Shown here: positions 36,121 to 49,599 of the stretch, in pieces
Layout of the letters: every line of letters begins with the position of its first letter
How positions within the stretch are numbered: the stretch's first letter is position 1
NCBI RefSeq assembly: GCF_000471905.2
Contig: NW_006497658.1
Coordinates: 365,917-429,916, forward strand
Source: Amborella trichopoda
Taxonomy: Eukaryota > Streptophyta > Magnoliopsida > Amborellales > Amborellaceae
Reading direction: 5' to 3'
Length of the DNA stretch: 64,000 nucleotides
Program-made: the position numbers and the translations under genes
The notes under the pieces: generated by a model
Seen by the model: only the letters and a program-made list of their open reading frames with translations
Told to the model about the DNA's origin: nothing
Database searches by the model: none

Positions 36121-37150
36121 CATGCTAACACTTTGAAAACACTATCTCTTAAACTATTTGAAAAACAAAAGTATTTTTAAACTATTTGAAAAACAAAAGT
36201 ATTTGAAAAACAAGTAGGTAGGGGCTATTTTTCCTACTGAATTATTCAAAAATAAATAAATAAATAAATAAAAACTATCACTAAAATTTTTTAAAAACTA
36301 CCATTAGACTCACTTGTCTCCTCGCTCCTCTCTTTTTTGCATTTTTATCCTTAAAAAGTATTATTAGTTAAAAACAATTATCCTGTTCGGCTCCTTTCTC
36401 TCCCTACTCTTCCTCTTTCATATTAATCACCATCACCTGTCACACATCACTCCGGACAATCTTCCCTCTCCTCTCACTCTATTTCTCAATTTGCCCGATG
36501 AGCGGCTGGGCTACAATAGGGCTGAGCCAGGGCCAACCATGTTTAGGCCATCTTTTTTGCTTTATTTTTTTCCTTTGGCCCTGACAGGGCCAGGGCTAAG
36601 CCTAGAGTAGGACTCCCCTATAAGGATCAGGGCCAAGCTAGGGCTAGGACTTGCCCAGGACCGGCTCGTTGCAAATCGTATCAATGGTAGAAGTTCTACT
36701 ACTAAAAAGGAATTTATGAGGAAAGGAATTTATATGAAGAATGTCAGTAATACCCCTGATTCTTCTTCTCTCCTTTGTGATCCTCTCGCCACTTACTTTT
36801 TTCAAAAGCCTCGATTTCTTTTCTACGAGACAAATTAGAGGCTGAGCTTTTCTTGCGCTGGGAAAATCTAAAAGAAAAGGTGAAGATTTTGGGCTTGACC
36901 TGTGTTGTTATTTTGGTTCAGGGTTGAGAGGTTCTTTCTCCTCAACAAATTTATCAATAAGGATTGTGACTTCAAGTCATAGATAATTGAGAAAAGGAGA
37001 CGCTCTTCCCCTCTCCTCTACACCCTAGTAGTTGAGTCGTTCAGTCTAATGATTGAGAGTGCTACTAATGTAGGCTAGACAGCGACGCTGCCCTGTTCTC
37101 AAAATTGCCCCATCATCTCACACTTACAGTATTGATGGTATGTTATTTAT
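36121..37150. other. Intergenic, no gene seen
   Basis: Contains an (AAAT)n run near 36249-36272 and a GGGCCA/AGGGCC-rich patch at about 36500-36660. The last bases, ATTTATAGAAG, form the left junction of the LINE array. Confidence 0.5.
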
Positions 37151-39280
37151 AGAAGTTTCAATGGAGTAAGTTCAACATTTATGACCTTTCGTGAAGCATT
37201 ATACCCTAGTCTTAAGGGCCAAAGTTAATGTGGAAAAGACCAAAACTTTTGGAGAATTGTGAGGAGACAGAAATTTAGGGGTGAGCACAATGGATGGGTT
37301 GCAGTGTGGATAAACTGCCAATTACATATTTGGGCATTTCACTTATTGATGGAAAATTGCCTAGAGTAGCCTGATCGCAATTGTTGATCGGTTTCATAAC
37401 AAATTGGATGGGTGGAACACTAGATACCTCTCCTTTTGTTTCTAGCGGGGATTAGGGGGGATTATGATGGTTAAGACAATGTTCTCGAACTTTTTGATAT
37501 ACCATTCCTATGCCATGCTCATGCAGGCCTTATGAAACAATTGGAATGTCTTATGAGAAACTTGCATTGGAGTGGGAAGGTAGAATAGAAAAAATACAAC
37601 TTAGGAAGGTGGTCCCAAGTATACTTCCCCAAAAAATATGGAGCCATGGAGGTTTTAGAGTACGTAAGTTGAAACACGTTGACGATGCCCTTCTCACAAA
37701 ACGGTGGTGGAAGATTACTCAAGGACCATAGTAGCTATGAAAATCAATAATTTTCAGCAAGTATGGAAAGGATGAATCCGAATGGCTGCCAAGGAAGTTA
37801 ACTAATGGTGCATCAGCCTTGGTGGTATGGAAAGGAATTAACACTGTCATTACTTGTTCATCTCCTACAATCAGATCTCCATTGAAAATGGTGCCAAAAC
37901 AATATTTTGGACATCTAAATTGATTAGTAATTGTTGCCTCTAAGCTCAGTTCCCGGAACTGTATAGAAGCATTGTGAACAAAGGCATGGCGTTAAGGAAA
38001 TAGCTAGGTGGGATGCAAGAAATGTAGTGTGAGACTTTAAGACATCAATAGATGAGGGTGGACACAGAAGTTGAGGAACACTTAGAAAGCTTTATGACTT
38101 GTTTCTATTTTTCAAGGAGGAAGGATAGGCTTGTGTGGGAACAGAACCCAAATGGAGAATTATCTGTTAGATTTATTTATACTCAGATTAGTCGAGACAG
38201 ATATTTTAACACTAATCGTGGCTTGGCTAGAATCTGGTCCTTCAAGATTCCACACAGGGTTAGAGCCTTTTTATGGTTGCTTGGAAATGATAGAGCATTA
38301 CCAATTGAACAATTGCAGATGAGGGGAATGATTCTCACTAATATATGCCTCATCTGCAAGGCAAATGCAAAACATATGCTCATATATTTCTACACTGCCC
38401 TTTTTTTAGAAGACCATGGAAATGGATGATGGGAAAGTCACTTTGGCATGGGGTGTTGCCATTATCAGTACATCAGCTAGTTGAAAGTTTTATGGCATGC
38501 CCTTTCACTGCAAGAGGTAGGATGGTACGGATTATCTCAGCAGTGTGTTAGCAACTATGGAAGGAAGGAAACTTAAGGACTTTTAAAGGAAGATGCCGAA
38601 ATATATCACAATGACAATCCTCAATAATGACATCCATCATCCAATGGGACAATGCACAACATGAATTTAAAGAGGTACCGAAGAAGTACTTCTTTAGCAA
38701 ATACAAAGATTGCTCATCTTCAAGAGAGTTAGGGTTATAAAACCTGTGGCAGCGACCACCAGAGGAATGGGTCAAAGTCAATTTTGATGGAAGCGTAACG
38801 AATAATGGAGAATGGGTAGGCTTTGGATGACTTATATGGGACAATGATGGAACTATTATAGGGTCTTACCAAGGAACGTTGCACCCTTGTGGGGCTATTG
38901 AAGTTGAATTATGAGCCCTTATGTACAGAGTAGCTCGGCTACAACAACACCACACTCAAGTCATCATTGAAGGAGATTCTACCAAGTGCAAATATCCCCA
39001 GAAAACTCCATGGGCGAGGGCTACTATTATGGATGAGATTTAACACTTACTCCATGGGAAAGTAGTTCTCTTTAGCCAATTAAATAGAGAAAAGAACCAA
39101 CAAACGATTGCTTTGGCGAAGGAGGCCACAGTATCTTATTTTATTGTTCTTACTCGTCTTTCGCCATTTACTTGTTTTTCATTTTATTTTCTATAACTGT
39201 ACTATTTTATTCTCTTAATGAAGTTTTATTCAATGTTCAAAAAGGAAAACGAAGAAAGGGGACCCTCTTGGTTGATATAT
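37151..39280 (+). repeat. LINE-derived tandem array, unit 1
   Basis: About 2130 bp. It begins inside a LINE reverse transcriptase, after the catalytic motif. It reads LPITYLGI-type sequence (about 37316), then MRNFLWSGKV-like (about 37550), a zinc-binding region (RVRAFLWLLG, NICLICKANAKH, then in another frame HIFLHCPFFRRPW) and an RNase H-like region (VNFDGSV, EVEL, IIEGDS, ALAKEA). It ends at GTTTTATTCAATGTTCAAAAAGG (23 nt; key part TTCAATGTTCAAAAAGG), plus about 36 bp of non-LINE DNA. In-frame stops include EVEL-TGA and DEI-TAA. Confidence 0.88.
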
Positions 39281-41397
39281 AGAAGTTTCAATGAAGCAGG
39301 TTCAATATTTATGGCTTTTCTTGAAGCATTACACCCTAGTCTCAAGGGCCAAAGTTAATGTGGAAAAGACCAAAACGTTTTTAGAATTGTGAGGAGACAG
39401 AAGTCTAAGGATGAGCACAATGGATGGGTTGCGATATGGATAAGCTATCAATTACATATTTGGGCATTCCACTTATTGATGGAAAATTTCCTAGAGTAGC
39501 ATGGACCCCATTTAATGATCGGTTTCATAGCAAATTGGATGGGTGGAACACCAAATACCTCTCCTTTTGTTTCTAAGGGGGATTAGGATGCTTAAGGCAA
39601 TGTTTTCGAACCTTCTGATATACTACTCCTATACTGTGCTCCTGTAGGCCTTATGAAACAATTCGAATGTCTTATGAGAAACTTCCTTTGGAGTGGGAAG
39701 GTGGAATAGAAAAAATACAACTTAGTAAGGTGGTCCTAAGTATGCTTACCCAAAAAATATGGAATCATGGAGGTCTTGGAGTATGCAAGTTGAAACAAAT
39801 TGACGAGGCCCTTCTCATAAAATGGTGGTGGAGGATTGCTCAAGAACCATCGTAGCTATGGAAATCAATGTTTTCAGCAACTAAGGATGAGTCCGAATGG
39901 CTGCCAAGGAAGTTACCTAATGGGTGCATCAGTCATGGTGGTATGGAAAAGATATAACTTTTTCATAAATGTGTTCATCTCCTACAGTCAAATCTCCTTT
40001 GGAAATGGTTCCAAACCAAAATTTTGGACATATAAATTGATTAGCAACTGTTGCCTCCAAGAGTAATTTCTGAAACTGTCTAGAAGCGTTGTGAACAAAG
40101 GCATGGCATCAAGGAAATAGCTAGGCACGAAGCAAGAAATGTAGTGCGGGACTTTAAGACTTCAATATAGGAGGGTGGACACAGAAGTTGAGGAACACTT
40201 AGAATGCTTTATGACTGGTTTCTATTTCCCAAGGAGGAAGGATAGGCTTGTGTGAGAGCAGAACCCAAATGGGGAATTCTTTGTTAGATCTCTTTATACT
40301 CAGATTAATCGAGGCAAATATTTCAACACTAATTGTGGCTTGGTTAGAATCTAATCCTTCAAGATTTCGCACAGGGTTAGAGCCTTTCTATAGCTGCTTG
40401 GACATGATAGAACATTACCAATTGAACAATTGCAGAAGAGGGGAATGATTTTCACTAACATATGCCTCCTATGCAAGGCAAATGCAAAACATATGCTCAT
40501 ATATTCCTACACTCCCCTTTTTTTAGAAGACCTTGGAAATGGAAGATAGGAAAGCCACTTTGGCAATAGGTGTTGCCATCATCAGTGCAACTGTTGGTTG
40601 AAAGTTTTATGGCATGCCCTTTCACTGCAAGAGGTAGGATGGTATGGATTATCTCAGCTGTGTGTTGGCACCTACAGAAGGAAGGAAACTTAAGGACTTT
40701 TGAAGGAAGATGACGAAATATACGACAATTACAATCCTCAACAATGACATCCACCTTACAACGGGCCGAAGCACAACATGAATTTAAAGAGGTGTCGAAG
40801 AAGTTCTTTAGCAATTACAAAGATTTGCTTATCTTCAAGAGAGTTAGTGTTACAAAACCTGTGGCAGCCATCACCAGAAGAATGGGTCAAAGTCAATTTT
40901 GATAGGAGCGTAAGGAATAATGGAGAATGGGTAGGCTTTGGATGACTTATCTGGAACAGTGATGGAACTATTGTATGGTCCTACCAAGGTATGCTATACT
41001 CTTGTGGGGTTAATGAAGTTGAATTATAAGCCCTTATGTACAGAGTAGCTAGGCTACCACAACACCACCCTCAAAGCATCATTGAAAGAGATTCTGCCAA
41101 GTGCAAATGCCTCCACAAAACTCTATAGGCGAGGGCTACTATTATGGATGAGATTTAACACTAACTCCAGGGGAAAGTAGTGGTCTTTAGCTAAGTAAAT
41201 TAAGAAAGGAGCCAACAAACGAACGCTTCAACGAAGGAGGCCACATTATCGTAATTTATAGTTCTTACTCATGTCACTCGTCCTTTACTTGTTTTTTCTT
41301 TTATTTTCTATAATTGTACTATTCTATCCTCTCAATGAAGTTTTATTCAATGTTCAAAAAGGAAAATGAAGAAAGGGTACTCTCTTGGTTAATTTAT
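39281..41397 (+). repeat. LINE-derived tandem array, unit 2
   Basis: About 2117 bp, head-to-tail with unit 1 and about nine-tenths identical by eye. The EVEL stop is TAA here instead of TGA. It has the same domain order and the same non-LINE junction DNA at its right end. Confidence 0.88.
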
Positions 41398-43523
41398 AAA
41401 AGTTTCCATGGAGCTGGTTCAACATCTATGGCTTTTCTTGAAGCATTACACCATAGTCTCAAGGGCCAAAGTTAATATGGAAAAGACCAAAATATTTTGA
41501 GAATTGTGAGAAGACAGAAATCTAGGGGTGAACATAATGGATGGGTTGCAATGTGGATAAGCTGCCAATTACATATTTGGGCATTCCACTTGTTGATGTT
41601 TAATTGCCTAGAGTAGCCTGGGCCGCAATTGTTGATCGGTTTCATAGAAAATTGGATGGGTGGAACACCAGATACCTTTCCTTTTATTTTTAAGGGAGAT
41701 TCGGGGGATTACGATGGTTAAGACCATGTTCTCAAGCCTTCTGATATACTACTCCAATACCGTGCTCCTATAGGCCTTATGAAACAATTGGAATGTCTTA
41801 TGAGAAACTTCCTTTGGAGTGGGAAGGTGGAATATAAAAAATACAAGTTAGTAAGGTGGTCTTAAGTATGCTTACCCAAAAAATATGGAGCCATGGAGGT
41901 CTTAGAGTACGCAAGTTGAAACACTTTGACGATTCATTTCTCACAAAATGGTGGTGGAGGATTGCTCAAGGACCACAGTAGCTATGGAAAGGATGAGTCA
42001 GAATGGCTGTCAAGGAAGTTACCAAATGGTGCATCAGCCTTAGTGGTATGGAAAAGAATTAACTTTGTCATAAACTTGTTCATCTCCTATAGCCATATCA
42101 CCAGTGGAAGCGGTGCCAAAACAGAATTTTAGGCAGCTAAATTGATTAGGAACTGTTGCTTCCAAGCTGAATTCTCGGAACTGTAAAGAACCGTGGTGAA
42201 CAAAGGCAAGACGTCAAGGAAATAGCTAATCGGGAAGCAAGAAATGTAGTGTAAAACTTTAAGACTTCAATATAGGAGGGTGGACACAGAAGTTGAGGAA
42301 CACTTAGAATGCTTTATGACTTGTTTCTATTTCCCAAGGAGGAAGGATAGGCTTGTGTGAGAGCTAAACCCAAATGGAAAATTCTTCGTTAGATCTCTTT
42401 ATACTCAGATTTGTCAAGACAGATATTTCAACACTAATCTTGGCTTGGCTAGAACCTGGTTCTTCAAGATTCCACACAGGGTTAGAGCCTTTCTACGACT
42501 GCTTGGACATGATAGAATAATACCAATTAAACAATTGCAGAAGAGGGGAATGATTCTCACTAAAATATGCCTCCTTTGTAAGGCAAATGCAAAACATATG
42601 CTCATATATTCTTACAATGCCCTTTTTTCAGAAGACCTTGGAAATAGATGATGGGAAAATCACTTTGGCATTAGGTGTTTCCATCATCAGTGCATCAGCT
42701 GGTTGAAAGTTTTATGGCTTGCCCTTTCACTGCAAGAGGTAGGATGCTATGGATTATCTCAGTTGTGTATTGGCACCTACGGAAGGAAGGAAACTTAAGG
42801 ACTTTTGAAGGAAGATGCCGAAATATACCACAATTACAATCCTCAATAATGACATCCATCATACAATGGGTCGAAGCACAACATGAATTTAAAGAGGTAC
42901 CGAAGAAGTTCTTGTTTAGCAAATACAAAGATTTGCTCGTCTTCACGAGAGTTAGGGTTATAAAACCTGTGGCAGCCACCACCGGAGGAATGGGTCAAAG
43001 TCAATTTTGATGGAAGCGTAACGAATAATGGAGAAAGGGAAAGCTTTGGACGATTTATATGGAACAGTGATAGATCTGTTATATGGACCTTCCAAGAAAC
43101 GTTGCACCCTTGTGGGGCTAATGACGTTGAATTATGAGCCCTTATGTACATAGCAGCTAGGCTGCAGCAACACCACACTCTAGTCATCATTGAAAGAGAT
43201 TCTGTCAAGTGCAAAGGCCACCACAATACTCCATGGGCGAGGGCTACTATTATGGATGAGATTTAACACTTACTTCATGAGAAAGTAGTTATCTTTAGCC
43301 AAGTAAATATAGAAAGGAACCAACAAACAAACGCTTTGGTGAAGGAGATCACATTATCTTAATTTATAGTTCTAACTTAATTTATAGTTCTAACTCTTTT
43401 ATTTTGTCATTTACTTGTTTTCCCTTTTATTTTCTATAACTATACTATTTTATTCTCTCAATGAAGTTTTATTCAATGTTCAAAAAGGAAAACAAAGAAA
43501 AAGGACCCACTTGGTTAATTTAT
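41398..43523 (+). repeat. LINE-derived tandem array, unit 3
   Basis: About 2126 bp. It carries a small deletion near 41983, where the other units have AATCAATGATTTTCAGCAA. It retains CGA at the position in GFG-x-L/FIW (about 43050) that is TGA or TAA in the other units. The VE-TAG-KK stop is TAT here. Confidence 0.88.
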
Positions 43524-45636
43524 AAATATTTCAATGGAGCAGGTTCAACATTTATGGCTTTCCTTGAAGCATTGCACCCTAGTCTCAAGGGCCAAGGTTA
43601 ATGTGGAAAAGACCAAGAATTTTTGAGAATTATGAGGAGACAGAAATCTAGGGGTGAACACAATGGATGGGTTGCAGTGTGGATAAGCTGCTAATTACAT
43701 ATTTGGGCAATCCACTTGTTGATGGAAAATTGCCTAGAGTAGACTAGGCCGCAATTGTTGATCGCTTTCATAGCAAATTAGATGGGTGGAACACCAAATA
43801 CCTCTCCTTTTGTTAGGGCGGAGTACGATGGTTAAGACAATATTCTCGAACCTTCTGATATACTACTCCTTTACCGTGCTCTTGTAGGCCTTACGAAATA
43901 ACTGGAATGTCTTATGAGAAACTTCCTTTGGAGTGGGAAGGTGGAATAGAAAAAATACAACTTAGTAAGGTGGTCCTAAGTATGCTTATCCAAAAAAAAT
44001 GGAGCCATGAAGGTCTTCGAGTACGCAAGTTGGAACACTTTGACGAGGCCCCTCTCACAAAATGGTGGTGGAGGATTGCTCAAGGACCACAATAGCTATA
44101 GAAATCAATGATTTTCAGCAAATATGGAAAGGATAAGTCTGAATGGCTGCCAAGGAAGTTACCTAATGGTGCATCAGCCTCGGTGGTATGGAAAAGAATT
44201 AACTTTGTCAAAAACTTGTTCATCTCCTACAGTGAAATGTCCACTGACAATGGTGCCAAAACAAAATTCCGGACATTTAAATTGATTAGGAACTGTTGCC
44301 TCCATGCTCAGTTCTCGAAACTGTATAGAAGCGTTATGAAAAAAGGGATGGCATCAAGGAAATAACAAGGAGAGAAGTAAGAAATGTAGTATGGGACTTT
44401 AAGACTTCAATATGGGAGGGTGGACACAGAAGCTGAGGAACACGTAGAATGCTTTATGACTGGTTTCTATTTCCCAAGGAGGAAGGATAGGCTTGTGTAG
44501 GAGTTGAACCCAAATGGAGAATTCTCCATTAGATCTCTTTATACTCATATTAGTCAAGATAGATATTTTACCACTAATCTTGGCTTGGCTAGAATCTAGT
44601 CCTTCAATATTCCACATAGTGTTAGAGCCTTTCTACGGCTTCTTAGACATGATAGAACATTACCAATTTAACAATTGTAGAAGAGGGGAATGATTCTAAC
44701 CAACATATGCCTCCTCTGCAAGCAAATGCAAAACATATGCTCATATATTCCTACACTATCCTTTTTTCAGAAGACCTTGGAAATGGAAGATAGGAAAGCC
44801 ACTTTGGCATTGGGTGCATAGCGCATCTGCTAAATGAAAGTTTTATGGCATGCCTTTTCGCTGCAAGAGGTAGGATGCTATGGATTATCTCAGCTGTGTA
44901 TTGGCACCTACGGAAGGAAGGAAACTTAAGGACTTTTGAAAGAAGATGACAAAATATACGACAATTACAATCCTCAACAATGGCATCCATCATACAATCG
45001 GCCGAAGCACAACATGAATTTAAAGAGTTGTCGAAGAAGTTCTTCTTTAGCAATTACAAAGATTTGCTCTTCTTCAAGAGAGTTAGGGTTACAAAACCTA
45101 TGGCAGCCACCACCAGAGGAATGGGTCAAAATCAATTTTGATGGGAGCGTAACGAATAATGTAGAATGGGCAGGCTTTGGATGAGTTCTATGGGACAGTG
45201 ATGGAACTGTTATATGGTCTTACTAAGGAACGATGCACCCTTGTGTGGCTAATGAAGTTAAATTATGAGCCCTTATGTACAGAGTAGCTAGGCGACAACA
45301 ACACCACACTCAAGTCATCACTGAAGGAGATTCTGTCAAGTGCAAAGGCCCCCACAAAACTCCATGGGTGAGGGCTACTATTATGGATGAGATTTAACAC
45401 TTACTCAATGGGAAAGTAGTTGTCTCTAGTCATGTAAATAGATAAAGGAACCAACAAACGAACGCTTTGGCGAAGGAGGCCACACTGTCTTGATTTATAG
45501 TTCTTACTCTTATTTTTCGTCCTTTACTTGTTTTTCTTTTTAAATTCTATAACTATACTATTCCATTCTCTCAATGAAGTTTTATTCAATGTTCAAAAAG
45601 GAAAACGAAGAAAGGGGACCCTCTTGGTTAATTTAT
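43524..45636 (+). repeat. LINE-derived tandem array, unit 4
   Basis: About 2113 bp, same order and orientation. It lacks a short stretch near 44815 (TTGCCATCATCAGTG in its neighbours). It shares the EVKL-TGA and DEI-TAA stops. Confidence 0.88.
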
Positions 45637-47760
45637 AGAAGTTTCAATGGAGTAGGTTCAACATTTATGGTTTTTCTTGAAGCATTACACCCTAGTGTCA
45701 AGGGCCAAAGTTAATGTGGAAAAGATCAAAACTTTTGGAGACTCGTGAGGCGACAGAAATCTAGGGATGAGCACAATGGATGGGTTGCGGTGTGGATACG
45801 CTGCCAATTACACATTTGGGCTTTCCACTTATCGATGGAAAATTGCCTAGAGTAGCGTGGGCCCCAATTGTTGATCATTTTCATAGCAAATTGGATGGGT
45901 GGAGCACCAGAAACCTCTTCTTTTGTTTCTAAAGGGGATTACGATGGTTAAGACAATGTTCTTGAATCTTCTGATATACTACTCCAATACCATGCCTGTT
46001 GACGTTATGAAACAATTAGAATGTATAATGAGAAACTTCCTTTGAAGTGGGATGGTGGAATAGCAAAAATAGAATTTAGTAACGTGATCCTAAGTATGCT
46101 TACCCAAAAAATATACAGCCATGGAGGTCTTGGAGTACGGAAGTTGAAACACTTTGACGAGGCCCTTCTCACAAAATGGTGGTGGAGGATTGCTCAAGGA
46201 CCACAGCAGCTACGGAAATCAATGATTTTCAACAACTATGGAAGGGATGAGTCTGAATGGTTGCCAAGGAAGTTACCTAATGGTGCATCAACCTTGGTAG
46301 TATGGAAAAAAATTAACTTTGTCAAAACCTTGTTCATCTCCTAAAGTCAGATGTTCATTGGAAATACTGCTAAAACAAAATTTGGACATCTAAATTGATT
46401 AGGAACTATTACCTCCATACTCAGTTCTCGGAACTATATAGAAGCACTATGAACAAAGGCATGGCGTCAAGGAAATAGCTAGGCGGGAAGCAAGAAATGT
46501 AGTGTGGGACTTTAAGACTTCAATATAAGAGGGTAGACACAGAAGTTGAGGAACACTTAGAATGCTTTATGACTAGTTTCTGTTTTCCAAGGAAGAAGGA
46601 TAGGCTTGTGTGGGAGCATAACCCAAATATAGAATTCTCCGTTAGATCTCTTTATACTCGTATTAGTCAAGACATATATTTCAACACTAATCTTGGCTTG
46701 GCTAAAATCTGGTCCTTCAAGATTCCACAAAGGTTAGAGTCTTTCTATCACTGCTTGGACATGATAGAACATTACCAATTGAACAATTACATAACTAACA
46801 TATGCCTCCTATGCAAGGCAAATGCAAAACATATGCTCATATATTCCTACACTACCCTTTTTTCAAAAGACCTTGGAAATAGATGATGGGAAAGTCACTT
46901 TAGCATTGGGTGTTGCCATCATCAGTGCATCAGCTGGTTGAAAGTTTTATGGCATGCCCTTTCACTGCAAGAGGTAGGATGCTATGAATTATTTCAGCTG
47001 TGTGTTGGCACCTACGAAAGGAAGGAAACTTAAGGACTTTTGAAGGAAGATGCAGAAATATACCACAATTGCAATCCTCAATAATGACATCCATTATACA
47101 ATGGGCCAAAGCACAAAATGAATTTAAAGAGGTACTGAAGAAGTTCTTATTTAGCAATTACAAAGATTTGCTTGTCTTCAAGAGAGTTAGGGATACAAAA
47201 CCTGTGGCAGCCACCACCGAAAGAATGGGTCAAATTCAATTTTGATGGGAGCATAACGAATAATGAAGAATGGGCAAGCTTTGGATAACTTCTATGGGAC
47301 AGTGATGGAACTATTATATGGTCCTACCAAGGAACGTTGCATCCTTGTAGGGTTAATGAAGTTGAATCATGAGCCCTTATGTACAGAGTAGCTCCCTTAT
47401 GTACAGAGTAGCTAGGCTACAACAACACTACACTCAAATCATCATTGAAGGAGATTCTGCCAAGTGCAAAGGGCCCCACAAAACTTCATGGGCGAGGGCT
47501 ACTATTATGGGTGAGATTTAACACTTACTCCATGGGAAAGTAATTTTCTTTAGCCAAGTAAATAGAGAAAGGAACCAACAAATGAATGCTTTGGCTAAGG
47601 AGGCCACACTGTCTTAATTTATAGTTCTTACTCTTGTCTTTCGTTATTTACTTGTTTTCCTTTTATTTTCTATAACTGTACTATTTCATTCTCTCAACGA
47701 AGTTTTATTCAATGTTCAAAAAGAAAAATGAATAAAGGAGACCCTCCTGGTTAATTTTTT
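45637..47760 (+). repeat. LINE-derived tandem array, unit 5
   Basis: About 2124 bp. It has a private 20-bp duplication at about 47389-47410 (CCCTTATGTACAGAGTAGCT twice). Its right junction, TTAATTTTTTAGAAG, passes into unrelated DNA, which marks the end of the array. Confidence 0.88.
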
Positions 47761-48530
47761 AGAAGAGGGATCCAATGCTGTAAGCCTCGGATTTTGAAGC
47801 TGAGAGGGGATTACCCCAATCAACAAATACTAAGAGAGGTTGAGATAGTCGACACAACTAAAACTGGCCATGGGATCTTTTTTTGGGGTGAAGAAACCAC
47901 TTTGTTTGACGAAGTTTGATGCCAATATGAAGTAAAAAGAGCATATAACATTAGAGGATAATCACAGTACCAATTTGAAGCGAAAAGGCCACAGCTATGG
48001 GGGATAATTAGGGAACTTATTTTTTGTCAGAAATCTATGAATTTCAAGTGCTTAAAGATGACGAGCAGTAATCTTTGAGAGATTGGAGGGTAGATGAGAA
48101 AGAGAGAGTTTGTGTTGTTTTTTTTTTTTGGGTAATTCAGTGGGGAAGATAGGCCCCTACTCGGTTTTTCAAATAATTTCGAAGTTAGTTTTTTGAAGGT
48201 GTTAGTGGGGTGGTGTCAATGGGAATGGAAGCCAAAATGTGATGATTAGGACATGGGGTGCTACCACCAAGACCATAGCCCCTTTCTCAATAAAGTGTGT
48301 TACCTCTGTGAACTTTTGGATACAGAGAGATTCTGCACGTAATGATCTAGGAGAGAGGATTTCCACCATATCCATATTCAGTTCCATTGAACAATCAATT
48401 TTAGTCCAATAGAAATAGGAAGAGAGAGATTCACGTGGACATGTCTATCTCTTTTATGCCAATTATTCTAAAATTAAAAATATAATAGAAATTTGTGACT
48501 ATTCTTTAGTAATCATTCTAGGGTTGAATT
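47761..48530. other. Right flank of the array, no gene seen
   Basis: No coding similarity. It contains a T10 run near 48117 and short purine-rich stretches. Confidence 0.5.
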
Positions 48531-48539
48531 TAAAATAAA

Positions 48540-49589
48540 GGAAAATTATCACAAATATACTTTAATTTCTGTCTAATTTGAAACAAAAGCCCTCAACTTT
48601 CATAAACCTTGCCCACACCTTTTTTTTTTTTTTTTCAATTTTGAATGTTTTTTTTATCAAAATAACTTTCATGGTAGTCGTATTACCGTGAAGCCAATTA
48701 TGGTACTTTAATTACCATAAAAAGTAATCCATGTTATGAGGCATTTTAAGTACCGTAAAAACTAACTCATGTTATACGGCATTTTAAGTACCGTAAAAAC
48801 TAACTCATGTTATACGACACCCAAAATGCCATAAACCCTTTTCTCATATTGATATTTATCTCTTTCATTTCTCTAATTATTATTTTTTATGTTTATCTCT
48901 TCTTTCTCTCTCTAATTCTTTTTAATATTTTCTCTTATTTCTCTCTCTAAATCTTTTATCTCATTAAATCTCTTTCTCTCTACTTACTTCTAATTCCAAC
49001 ACGATGCAAATCTAACTCCGTCTAATTTTCATTGGGGAGGGTTGAAGGGAGTTTTTATAGGGGATGGTAAGGTACGCAGAAGTTGTTTTACAAATCTCTT
49101 TGGAGAGAGAAAGAAGAGATAAACATAAAACTAATTAGAAGAGATAAACATAAAACGAAATAGAGAGATGAAAGCGATAAATATAGACAGAATGAAAGAG
49201 ATAAATATAAATAGTAGAAAAGGGTTTACAACATTTCAAATACCGTATAATATGGGTTACTTTTTACTGTATTTAAAATGCCGTATTACATGGTTAGTTT
49301 TTATGGTACAGTTTAAAATGCCGTATTATATGGGTTCGTTTTTACGGTACTTAAAATGCCGTATAAGATGAGTTAGTTTTTACCGTACTTAAAATGCCGT
49401 ATAACATTTTAGTTTTTATAGTATTTTAAGTACCGTAATTGTGTTTTATAATAATACAACTACCGTGAAGGTTATTTTGGTAAAAAAAAAGATTAAAATT
49501 GAAAAAAAAGGGTGTGGGCGAGGTTTATGAAAGTTAAAGGTTTTTTTTCTAAATAGATGAAAATTAAAATATATTTATGATAATTTACC
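48540..49589. mobile_element. Mutator-like element with long subrepeat-bearing inverted ends
   Basis: The left end GGAAAATTATCACAAATATA is complementary to the right end, and complementarity extends about 350-450 bp inward. The flanks TAAAATAAA (48531-48539) and TAAAACAAA (49590-49598) match at 8 of 9 positions, the target length of Mutator-like elements. Both arms carry 38-bp subrepeats containing GGCATTTTAAGTACCGTAAA; there are about 2.5 in the left arm and 4-5 in the right. The 1050-bp element has no coding capacity. Confidence 0.85.
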
Positions 49590-49599
49590 TAAAACAAAC

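Noticed and set aside
37510..47245. Many 60-125-codon open frames in the array that might be read as a gene family
   Set aside because: They are pieces of one broken LINE protein in shifting frames. The same stops recur in each unit.
37151..47760. Regularly spaced array considered as CRISPR-like or as rDNA-like spacer repeats
   Set aside because: The unit is 2.1 kb with LINE protein similarity throughout, there are no unique spacers, and the DNA is plant nuclear.
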